A stretch of 8,862 nt of DNA from Planctomycetota bacterium (GTDB lineage: Bacteria > Planctomycetota > Planctomycetia > Pirellulales > Thermoguttaceae): assembly GCA_018897395.1 (NCBI GenBank), contig JAHIKV010000178.1, forward strand, positions 1 through 8,862, read 5' to 3'. The position numbers were made by a program, and so were the translations under genes. The notes under the pieces were generated by a model. It did not search any database. It saw nothing but the letters and a program-made list of their open reading frames with translations, and was not told the DNA's origin. Below, piece after piece: positions 1 through 5,852 of this stretch (positions within the stretch are counted from its first letter, which is position 1; each line of letters begins with the position of its first letter).

Positions 1-428
1 CCTACAAAGTCAGCGGGTAGTGGATAGTGGGTAGTGGTTAGTAAGGGGAAAGGGGGATTTGGAATCTGAGATTCGAGATCGAGATGGTGCGGCAGTTCAA
101 CTGCCGCACCAACGGGATGTTCAACTGCCGCACCAACGGGAAGATCAATGGCCGGTGAACCGGCCATCCCTCGCCCCACGCCCCACGTCCCTCGCCCCAC
201 GCCCCACGTCCCACGACCCTCGTCCCTGGTCCTTCGCCCCTGACCTTCCCCTCTTTCCCATTCCAGCAGCGCGAACTGGTCCATCAGTTCGCTATAGACC
301 CGCCGGTTGGCCGCGTCCGATTCGAGCAGGAGCCGCAAACTCGATTCGCCGTCGGCGTCGAGCCGATCGTTGGCCAACGCCCAAACCAGGTCGGCCAGTT
401 CCTCGAATTGTGGCGGCGAGTACGTCAT
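1..428 (-). CDS. FecR-like membrane regulator of the left sigma module, N-terminal part (3' end outside window)
   Basis: The frame is open from an ATG at 428 to the window edge (about 142 codons). The ATG overlaps the upstream sigma stop as ATGA (425-428), so the two are probably translationally coupled. Residues 1-57 form a short helical domain (ELADLVWALANDRLDADGE, then SDAANRRVYSELMDQFALLE). It matches the N-terminal domain of planctomycete FecR/LamG-type proteins that partner ECF sigma factors, and it aligns with the paralogue at 7953. After LLEWE comes a Gly/Arg-rich low-complexity linker made of in-frame repeats (TWGVGRG twice, VGAAVE twice), then HYPLPADFV. In the paralogue the matching residues (THYPPSTSDFIG) sit directly before the membrane helix, so the helix and FecR domain should lie just outside the window. 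Role as anti-sigma or sigma-responsive membrane protein is family knowledge plus inference. Confidence 0.7.
   Translation of the reverse strand, partial: MTYSPPQFEELADLVWALANDRLDADGESSLRLLLESDAANRRVYSELMDQFALLEWERGEGQGRRTRDEGRGTWGVGRGTWGVGRGMAGSPAIDLPVGAAVEHPVGAAVELPHHLDLESQIPNPPFPLLTTTHYPLPADFV
86..173 (-). repeat. In-frame palindromic and 24-bp tandem repeats in left FecR linker
   Basis: Positions 86-110 form a palindrome with 12-bp arms (GGTGCGGCAGTT) around one base. A 22-bp unit at 96-117 recurs at 120-141 (period 24, 8 codons), giving VGAAVEHP then VGAAVELP. Next to it, 149-167 contains the near-perfect palindrome ATGGCCGGT/ACCGGCCAT. The segment 119-173 (55 bp) is exactly repeated, inverted, at 8244-8298 in the paralogous gene. 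Confidence 0.85.
168..209 (-). repeat. 21-bp tandem repeat, two perfect copies, in frame
   Basis: The 21-bp unit at 168-188 is repeated exactly at 189-209, starting CCCTCGCCCCACG on the + strand. Read on the minus strand it encodes the heptapeptide TWGVGRG twice, with related degenerate GGGACGAGGG strings around it. The period is a multiple of three, so the frame of the FecR-like gene is kept. Confidence 0.85.
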
Positions 429-957
429 TTCGGATCGTCTCCGTGGATCGTCTCGTCGATGCAGCGGTGCAGTTCGCCGTGAATCCGCCGCAGCGCCTTG
501 TAGACGAAGTCGACCGAACGGCCGGTCTGGGCCGCCACGGACGGGACCGTCGCGGCTTCGGTGTAGCGGAGGTCGAGCAGTTCGCGGTCTTCCAGGCGAA
601 GTCTTTGATAACAGTCGGCCAGGGCGTGGGAGCGGGCCTCCAGCGCGTCGTCCAGCAGCAGCCGATCGCCGGCGAGCTTCTCGACAATCTCATCGGTGAA
701 CAATCGCGGCAGGCGCGACTGCCGTTGGCGGAAGTTGAGCACTTTGTAATGGGCGATTTGGAACGCCCACGCCCGAAAGTCGCTCTCCCCTTGCGGAACG
801 TGCCGTACTTCTCCCACAGCGTGGCGCTGACATCCTGAAAGAGGTCTTCGGCGTCGGTCTGGTTGGGCACCAAGGCGCGGATGAAGGAGTAGATCCGCCG
901 CGAATAGCGGGTCAACAGCGCGACGAACTCTTTGGTGTCGATGTCTTGGTTGCCCAT
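425..957 (-). pseudogene. ECF sigma-70 factor, split by a one-base frameshift
   Basis: The N-terminal part starts at ATG 957 with GGAG 11 nt upstream. It reads MGNQDIDTKEF, then region 2 (RIYSFIRALVPNQTDAEDLF and TLWEKYGTF). Near 787-790 (+ strand CCCC) the frame is lost. The rest continues in the neighbouring frame as GESDFRAWAFQIAHYKVLNF, then region 4 (LEDRELLDLRY, VAAQTGRSVDFVYKALRRIH), ending with TGA at 425-427. Adding one G to the run gives TF-RKGESDFRAWAF, the usual planctomycete ECF sequence, and a 177-aa product, matching the 176-aa paralogue at 7426. Without repair, frame 0 runs into non-homologous sequence and stops near 292. The cause may be a real mutation, a -1 slip on the G run, or a sequencing error. 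The family binds core RNA polymerase for selected promoters; regulon unknown. Confidence 0.85.
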
Positions 958-1261
958 CGGTGAACCAACTCCGAGGAGATTTTTATTGATGCTTGAATTG
1001 ATAACGGTGAAAGCGTCAATAGGGGCCGGACGTTCAGACACGGCGCCGGCATACCCGACACCGCCTTCCTCTAGTGTATTTGCGAAAGCCGGATTTTTGT
1101 GTGGAATATTGCCGACCGGGGGGGCAGGTAGAGCCTACGGAAAGCCGTAAAGCGTTATACGGCAAGGAGATGAGGCGTAAGATGCTCGTCGTGCCGCGAC
1201 CGATGGTCGCGGCCGCGGGCCTCGGCCGCGGCGTTTATTTACGCACCCCGCAACGAGTCGA
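958..1261. other. 304-bp intergenic region between PKS stop and left sigma gene
   Basis: No supported gene. It holds the hairpins at 1193-1232, a small hairpin at 1145-1164 (GCCGTA/TACGGC), a G7 run near 1119-1125, and AT-rich sequence (about 977-1020) next to the sigma start. This is where the left sigma promoter should be, but I see no convincing -35/-10 pair: a TTGACG (minus, 1019-1014) lacks a good -10 partner. Confidence 0.6.
1193..1232. terminator. Twin GC-rich stem-loops downstream of the KS-AT-STAS gene
   Basis: GCCGCGACC (1193-1201) pairs with GGTCGCGGC (1205-1213) over a 3-nt loop. GCCGCGG (1212-1218) pairs with CCGCGGC (1226-1232) over 7 nt. They lie 30-70 nt past the stop at 1262, where the operon mRNA would end. 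No T-tract follows on the minus strand, so a role in 3'-end stability or Rho-type termination is as likely as intrinsic termination. Confidence 0.35.
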
Positions 1262-4200
1262 TCAGGAGACTTCGTAGCTGGCCGGTTTCTTCTTGCGGAA
1301 GAACATTCCACCGGCCCCCTTCATGGCGGCGATGGCCGAAGCCGCGTCGGCGTGGATGTCGAATATCTTGTCCATGCCGGTGATCTTGAACACCTGGTGG
1401 ATCTCCGGAGCAATGCCGCACAGTTTCAGCGAGACCTTGTACTCCTTGCACCGCTTGCTGACGCGGATCAACATCCCCAGCGCCATCGAGGACATGAAGC
1501 CGACCCGCCCGAAGTCCAACAAGACATGGCTCTCCTCGGACTTGTCCAGCACGGCCGCGATCTCGCGGTAGCACTGGTCGATGGTTTCGACATCAACCAG
1601 GCGGACCGCATCGATCGCCAGCAGGCGGACTTCGCCTTTAAGCTCTTGTTTAATGACAGCCATAGGCTCCACCCAATATCGTTTGCGTTGGAAAGGATAA
1701 GTCGGCAGTACGACTTTCCGCCGCGACAAGCCGCGGTCTACGCCCGCCCAATCGACGTTCACCCCTCGCGCGAAAAGCCGAGTTGCACTCGTGAGCAAGA
1801 CCCGTCGATCGGATTGCCCCGGCTTGAGGCTCGGCAACCATAGCCCTGCCCATTGTTGCATCGAGCGGCGGCCTAGTCCAGAGAGCATCGGCCGCGGACC
1901 GATCTCGACGAAGACGCGATAATCTTGTTTGTCGAGGGCCGCGACGCCCTCGGCGAAGCGGATCGGCCCGCCGAGATGTCGGCGCCAGTAGTCGGCCGAG
2001 GCGATTTCGTCGTCGGCCGTCCGGCCCGAAAGCCCCGAGATCAGCCGGATGCGCGGCTTGTGGAACTTTTGGAACGTAACTTTCTCGCAGAGGCGGCGAT
2101 ATTCATCGGCGATCGGCTCCATCAGCGGGCAGTACAAGGCCCGCTTGCCGGGCAGCGGACGTGTGCGGATGCCCTCGCCGGCCAGCCGCGCGGCCAGCGA
2201 CTCGACGGCTTTCGCGCGGCCGGAGACGACCGTTTGCCGCGGGCCGTTCAGTGCAGCCACCCAAACCTCGTTCGCGTAGGGCTGCAACAGTTCGGCCACC
2301 CGAACCGGATCGGCCAACACCGCCGTCATTCGCCCGTCGCTCGGCAACGTTTCGATCAGCCTTCCCCGCGCGGCGGCCAACTCCAAGGCGTCCTCCAGCG
2401 AGAAGACGCCCGCCAAACATGCGGCCACATATTCGCCGAGGCCGTGTCCGACGAGCGCCGCCGGCTCGACGCCGCACGATTTCCACAACTGGGTCAAGGC
2501 ATATTCCAGGGCGAACAAGGCCGGCTGGGAGTAAGCCGCTTTCTCCAGCGGCGCATCGTCGGCCGGCCCGTTAAGGAGCGACAACAGCGGCCGATCCAGG
2601 TGTTTTTCGAGGATGGCGCCGCACTGCTCGATGGTTTTCCGGAAGACCGGCTGAGTATCGTACAATTCCCGCCCCATGCCGGCGTATTGAGAGCCTTCGC
2701 CGGTAAATAGGAATACAACTTGCGGATTGGCCGATTCGACGATTCCGTGGACGCAGGCGAAAGTCGATCTGTCTCGCCGCCATGCGTCCAATCGCTCGCG
2801 GGCATCGTCGATCGATCGGGCAACGACGGCCAACCTGTGCTGGAAGCGGCCTCGGCCCGCGTTGGCCGTGAAGCACGCGTCGCCGAGATTCACGTCGCGG
2901 TTCGCGTCAAAATATTCGACGTATTTCCCGACCAATTCGTGCAGGGCCGTCGGCGTTTGGGCGGAAATGGTGAGAGCATGTTCCGGCCGGGTGGCGTTTT
3001 GTTTAGCCCCGGCGTCCACGCCGGGGATGTAACGTGGCGGCAAAGGCTGTGTATTCCCGGCGTGGACGCCGGGGCTAAACGGGTTTTTTCTCGGAATCAA
3101 GCAAGTCAACGGGGCCTCTTCGAGAATCACGTGGGCGTTGGTGCCGCCGATGCCGAGCGAATTGACGGCTGCCCGGCGCGGCCGTCCGTCCGACTCCCAC
3201 TCCCGGCACTCAGTGTTGACGAAGAAGGGAGACTCGGGAAAATTGATCGCCGGATTGGAACGACGATAGTTGATGCTCGGTGGCAGATTCTTGTGTTCGA
3301 GGGCCAGTACGGCCTTTATCAGGCTGGCGATTCCGGCGGCCGCTTCCAGGTGGCCGAAGTTGCTCTTGACCGACCCGATGGCACAGAACTGTTTGTCCCG
3401 CGTTCCGCGACGGAATGCCTTGTTCAGGCCGAAAATCTCGACCGGATCGCCCATCGCGGTGGCGGTCCCGTGGGCCTCGATCAGACCGATCGAACGCGGC
3501 TCGACCTCGGCCACCGCCATCGCGTCGGCGCAGGCGGCGGCCTGACCGTCGGCGTTGGTGGCCCAATAGCTCAGCTTGGCCGCGCCGTCGTTGTTGACGG
3601 CCGAGCCGTGGATTACCGCGTGAATATGATCGCCGTCGTCGATTGCCTGGGCCAGCGGCTTCAGCAGAACCAGCCCCGCGCCGCTGCCGAAAACGGTCCC
3701 ATTGGCGTCGGCGTCGAACGGTCGACAGCGTCCGTCGGGCGAGAGCAGCGCCTGGCCCGAGTGGATGTAGCCGATCCGATGCGGCACGCGGACCGTCACT
3801 CCGCCGGCCAATGCCATGTCGCAATCGCCGGCCAACAGGCTCTGGCACGCCAGATGAACGGCCACCAACGAGGTCGAGCAGGCCGTCTGCACCGTGAGGC
3901 TTGGCCCGCGAAGGTTCAGCTTGTACGAAATACGCGTGCTCAGATAGTCCTTGTCGTTGCCGACGCAGTGCATGCCGCCGGTCGAGCCGATCAGCCGGGT
4001 GTTGACGTGCATCGGCGAGAGCAGATAGCTGCTCATCAGTCCGCCTGCGCCGGCGAAGACACCGACCAGTCCCCGATATGAATCTCCGGCGTAGCCCGCC
4101 CGTTCCATCGTCTCCCAGGCCAACTCGAGCATGATCCGTTGCTGGGGGTCCATGATCTCCGCTTCGCGGCGGGAGATTTTGAAGAACTTGGCGTCGAACT

Positions 4201-4432
4201 TGTCGAAATCATCCAGCACCGGCGCGGCCTTGACGATGTCCGGCCGGTCGAGCCACTCGCGGTCGGCGCCGGATTGCAACAACTCATCGTCGGTGAACGA
4301 GGTGATCGACTCGACCCCCGCGGCGACGTTCAGCCAGAATTGCTCGATGGTCCGGGCGCCTGGAAAACGGCCGGCCATGCCGATGACGGCGATCGAGTTG
4401 GGCCTGATTGAATCGTGGGAGCGATCGGTCAC
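1262..4432 (-). CDS. KS-AT-STAS fusion: type I polyketide ketosynthase with degenerate acyltransferase and C-terminal STAS domain
   Basis: 1056 aa; GTG start overlapping the ACP stop (GTGA, 4429-4432) with GGGGA about 9 nt upstream. The ketosynthase (about 12-440) has intact Cys185 (QTACSTSL), His321 (EAHGTATAMGDPVE) and His361 (KSNFGHLEAAAG), so it should do decarboxylative condensation. A repeat-derived linker (about 447-475) follows. The acyltransferase fold (about 570-860) has GEGSQ where GQGSQ is usual (Glu579), GHGLG for GHSxG (Gly664), and ALYCPLMEP for AFHSPLMEP (Tyr767). All three catalytic-site residues are therefore changed, although RGR (689-691) remains. The post-AT motif LPTYPFQRKRYW (909-920) is followed not by ketoreductase or ACP but by a STAS domain (about 924-1040: VLLDFGRVGFMSSMALG, then GIAPEIHQVFKITGMDKIFDI), as in SpoIIAA/RsbV-like proteins. 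The basic tail is FFRKKKP. Carrier function must come from the adjacent ACP. Confidence 0.93.
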   Translation of the reverse strand: MTDRSHDSIRPNSIAVIGMAGRFPGARTIEQFWLNVAAGVESITSFTDDELLQSGADREWLDRPDIVKAAPVLDDFDKFDAKFFKISRREAEIMDPQQRIMLELAWETMERAGYAGDSYRGLVGVFAGAGGLMSSYLLSPMHVNTRLIGSTGGMHCVGNDKDYLSTRISYKLNLRGPSLTVQTACSTSLVAVHLACQSLLAGDCDMALAGGVTVRVPHRIGYIHSGQALLSPDGRCRPFDADANGTVFGSGAGLVLLKPLAQAIDDGDHIHAVIHGSAVNNDGAAKLSYWATNADGQAAACADAMAVAEVEPRSIGLIEAHGTATAMGDPVEIFGLNKAFRRGTRDKQFCAIGSVKSNFGHLEAAAGIASLIKAVLALEHKNLPPSINYRRSNPAINFPESPFFVNTECREWESDGRPRRAAVNSLGIGGTNAHVILEEAPLTCLIPRKNPFSPGVHAGNTQPLPPRYIPGVDAGAKQNATRPEHALTISAQTPTALHELVGKYVEYFDANRDVNLGDACFTANAGRGRFQHRLAVVARSIDDARERLDAWRRDRSTFACVHGIVESANPQVVFLFTGEGSQYAGMGRELYDTQPVFRKTIEQCGAILEKHLDRPLLSLLNGPADDAPLEKAAYSQPALFALEYALTQLWKSCGVEPAALVGHGLGEYVAACLAGVFSLEDALELAAARGRLIETLPSDGRMTAVLADPVRVAELLQPYANEVWVAALNGPRQTVVSGRAKAVESLAARLAGEGIRTRPLPGKRALYCPLMEPIADEYRRLCEKVTFQKFHKPRIRLISGLSGRTADDEIASADYWRRHLGGPIRFAEGVAALDKQDYRVFVEIGPRPMLSGLGRRSMQQWAGLWLPSLKPGQSDRRVLLTSATRLFARGVNVDWAGVDRGLSRRKVVLPTYPFQRKRYWVEPMAVIKQELKGEVRLLAIDAVRLVDVETIDQCYREIAAVLDKSEESHVLLDFGRVGFMSSMALGMLIRVSKRCKEYKVSLKLCGIAPEIHQVFKITGMDKIFDIHADAASAIAAMKGAGGMFFRKKKPASYEVS
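1289..1663 (-). other. STAS domain region within the KS-AT-STAS gene, with possible internal start
   Basis: Residues 924-1048 of the fusion, beginning at an in-frame ATG (1661-1663). A GGAG lies only 3 nt before this ATG, so a separate short STAS product of about 133 aa running to the stop at 1262 is conceivable but weakly supported. At the phospho-serine position (SpoIIAA DSSGLG) the sequence reads SSMALG (981-986): the modified Ser aligns with Met983, while Ser982 just before it is kept. Partner-switching control is therefore possible but not shown. Confidence 0.6.
3001..3080. repeat. Nested palindromic element in KS-AT linker
   Basis: Perfect 25-bp inverted repeat: 3001-3025 (starts GTTTAGCCCCGGCG) and 3056-3080 (ends CGCCGGGGCTAAAC), with a 30-nt spacer. 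Each arm is itself nearly palindromic (CCCCGGCGT/ACGCCGGGG around 2 nt). On the minus strand it is translated in frame as the linker around NPFSPGVHAGN and YIPGVDAGAK, about residues 451-477, right after the ketosynthase. I recognise such GTTTAGCCCCGGCG elements as dispersed in planctomycete genomes from memory only. Confidence 0.9.
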
Positions 4433-4839
4433 TGGGATTGTTCCCCGCGCGCTTTTTGCCTGAGTTCACGTTGCGAAGCCAGTCCGGCGCGGGGGGGACG
4501 GGTCCGATTTGCCGCGGAGCGGCCCGAAGGGTGCTTCGCACAAATCGGACCTGTCCCCTTGGACGCCTCGGGGGCAGGTTCTTCGTCGGTCGAAAAACAC
4601 TTCGCGTACGCGGCCGAGAGGTCGCCGGGCGTACGGATGCTGGTGACGGCCACCAACTCGGCGAAGGGATCGACGTCCAACTTCATTTCCAGCTTGGCGA
4701 TGATCCGAGCCAGGTCCAGCGACCGCAGCCCGAGGTCTTCGACCAGCATCTGGTCGGGTCGGACGGCCTCGATTTCCGGCGACTTTTCCCGCACTACGTC
4801 GAGGACCACCGCGAGAATCGTTTCGTTTAGGTTTTCCAT
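4429..4839 (-). CDS. Acyl carrier protein with repeat-derived C-terminal tail
   Basis: 136 aa from ATG 4839; no clear Shine-Dalgarno, but 47 nt behind the SDR stop, so it may depend on readthrough from that gene. Residues 1-80 are a normal ACP: helix I (ETILAVVLDVVREK), the phosphopantetheine motif EDLGLRSLDLARI with Ser40 as the attachment site, and helix III (PGDLSAAYAKCF). The protein should carry acyl intermediates as thioesters for the ketosynthase and SDR next to it. Typical ACPs end near residue 80-90. Here a tail of about 45 residues follows, most of it translated from the palindromic element at 4494-4558, ending in a basic stretch (ASQRELRQKARGEQSQ). The stop overlaps the PKS GTG start. 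The tail might act as a docking segment, but this is speculation. Confidence 0.92.
   Translation of the reverse strand: MENLNETILAVVLDVVREKSPEIEAVRPDQMLVEDLGLRSLDLARIIAKLEMKLDVDPFAELVAVTSIRTPGDLSAAYAKCFSTDEEPAPEASKGTGPICAKHPSGRSAANRTRPPRAGLASQRELRQKARGEQSQ
4494..4558. repeat. Palindromic element (GGGGACAG family), copy 1, inside ACP tail
   Basis: Arms of 18 bp (4494-4511 and 4541-4558) pair with a single G-T type mismatch around a 29-nt core. Read on the minus strand it starts GGGGACAGGTCCGATTTG and continues with the core TGCGAAGCACCC. The core is nearly identical to that of the element at 7968-8042. Confidence 0.9.
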
Positions 4840-4886
4840 TGTGTAGTTGATTCGATGTTAGTATACCGTGATCAAAATGTATTTTG

Positions 4887-5627
4887 CTAACCGACAAACC
4901 CTCCGTCCACGGCGATGACCTGCGCGGTGATGAACGCGGCCTCCGGCGAGAGGAGGAACCAAACCAGGTTGGCGACGTCCTCGACCGTTCCCAGCCGCCG
5001 CAGCGGCGTGCGGCGGGCGATCCTCGCCCGCTGGTCGTCGGTGAATCCGCCGGTCATGTCGCTGTCGAAATATCCCGGGGCCACGCAGTTGATACGGATG
5101 CCGGCCGGTCCGACCTCGACGGCCAGGCTCTTGGTCAGTCCGATCAGGGCGGCCTTCGTGGCGCTGTAGACCGACACGCCCGTCTGTCCGCGCAGGGCGT
5201 TGACCGACGAAATGTTGACTATCGAACCGGAGCCTTGCGGCAGCATCCCCTTCAGGCAGGCGCGGGTGAGGAAGATCGCAGACTCGAGGTTCATGCTCAC
5301 CTGGGCGTGGATGTCGGCGTCCCGCATCATCGTCAGCAGGCCGTCGCCGAGGGTCGCCATGTTGTTCACCAAAGCGTCAATCCGCCCGTAGCGCCGCAGC
5401 ACGTCGCGGGCGAACCCGGCCAGCGCCTGGGGATCGGACCCGTCGATCGAGGCCCAATGGAACGATTCGACCCGTGGATCGGCCGCGAGCCGCTGCTCGA
5501 TAAACGGCGTCTTGGAACGGCTGAACGCGGCGACGATCATGTCGCGCCGGAGCAGATCGGCGACAATCGCCCGTCCCAGTCCCCGGCTGCCACCGCTAAC
5601 GATCGCCACTTGGCGCTCGGCAGTCAT
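4887..5627 (-). CDS. SDR-family oxidoreductase, FabG-like 3-oxoacyl-ACP reductase
   Basis: 246 aa. Rossmann motif SGGSRGLG (residues 11-18; first Thr of the usual TGxxxGxG replaced by Ser), VNNMA (87-91; usual NNAG varied), Asn113, catalytic Ser141 (NISS), and Tyr154/Lys158 in YSATK, then INCVAPG and the C-terminal VDGGF. All catalytic residues of a classical SDR are present. The predicted role is NAD(P)H reduction of a beta-ketoacyl-ACP formed by the neighbouring ketosynthase; the exact substrate is unknown. The start at 5627 is chosen because the fold begins there. The frame is open up to 5810, but that extension translates the duplicated repeat (FVCGASRTHPT-like peptides) and is not protein-like. 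The upstream AAGAA is a weak ribosome site. The gene sits between ligase and ACP on the same strand. Confidence 0.93.
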   Translation of the reverse strand: MTAERQVAIVSGGSRGLGRAIVADLLRRDMIVAAFSRSKTPFIEQRLAADPRVESFHWASIDGSDPQALAGFARDVLRRYGRIDALVNNMATLGDGLLTMMRDADIHAQVSMNLESAIFLTRACLKGMLPQGSGSIVNISSVNALRGQTGVSVYSATKAALIGLTKSLAVEVGPAGIRINCVAPGYFDSDMTGGFTDDQRARIARRTPLRRLGTVEDVANLVWFLLSPEAAFITAQVIAVDGGFVG

Positions 5628-5652
5628 GCTTTCTTCTTTCGTTTTCATTCTT

Positions 5653-5852
5653 CGTAGGGTGCGTCCTCGACGCACCACAAACAAAAATATCGGTGCGTCG
5701 CGGACGCACCCTACTGTATTGCGACCTTTCGTTTTTTCTTGAACCGATCCCTCCGTAGGGTGCGTCCTCGACGCACCACAAACAAAAATATCGGTGCGTC
5801 GCGGACGCACCCTACTGTATTGCGACCTTTCGTTTTTTCTTGAACCGATCCC
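5653..5852. repeat. 99-bp perfect tandem duplication, each copy with a 61-bp palindrome
   Basis: Copy 1 is 5653-5751 and copy 2 is 5754-5852; they are identical, with a period of 101. Each holds an inverted repeat with 23-bp arms and one mismatch (5654-5676/5692-5714 and 5755-5777/5793-5815; starts GTAGGGTGCGTCC) around an AT-rich 15-nt loop. It is followed by the last 13 ligase codons with the stop (in copy 2) or their duplicate (in copy 1). The ligase stop TAG (5812-5814) lies within the palindrome arm. The hairpin could also act as a processing or termination site between ligase and SDR. Confidence 0.93.

Noticed and set aside
292..786. Frame-0 continuation of the left sigma gene to about 292
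   Set aside because: After the frameshift point the product is Arg/Ser/Pro-rich with no homology, while the neighbouring frame carries the conserved rest of the sigma factor.
1119..1180. Cyclic-di-GMP type riboswitch (GGCAGGTAGAGCCTACGG resembles part of the motif)
   Set aside because: The conserved second stem and receptor positions are not found, and no properly placed expression platform is seen.
3001..3080. CRISPR repeat or intrinsic terminator
   Set aside because: Only one palindromic pair, no repeat-spacer periodicity, and it lies in frame within the KS-AT coding sequence.
2720..4081. Long open frame (453 codons) on the plus strand
   Set aside because: It lies antisense to the well-supported ketosynthase/AT coding region and shows no recognisable domain; long antisense frames are expected in high-GC genes.
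5628..5810. N-terminal extension of the SDR to 5810
   Set aside because: The extra residues only translate the duplicated palindromic repeat, and the Rossmann fold starts normally just after the ATG at 5627.
5653..5852. Tandem repeat as an array of regulator binding sites
   Set aside because: The unit includes duplicated ligase 3' coding sequence, so segmental duplication explains it better.
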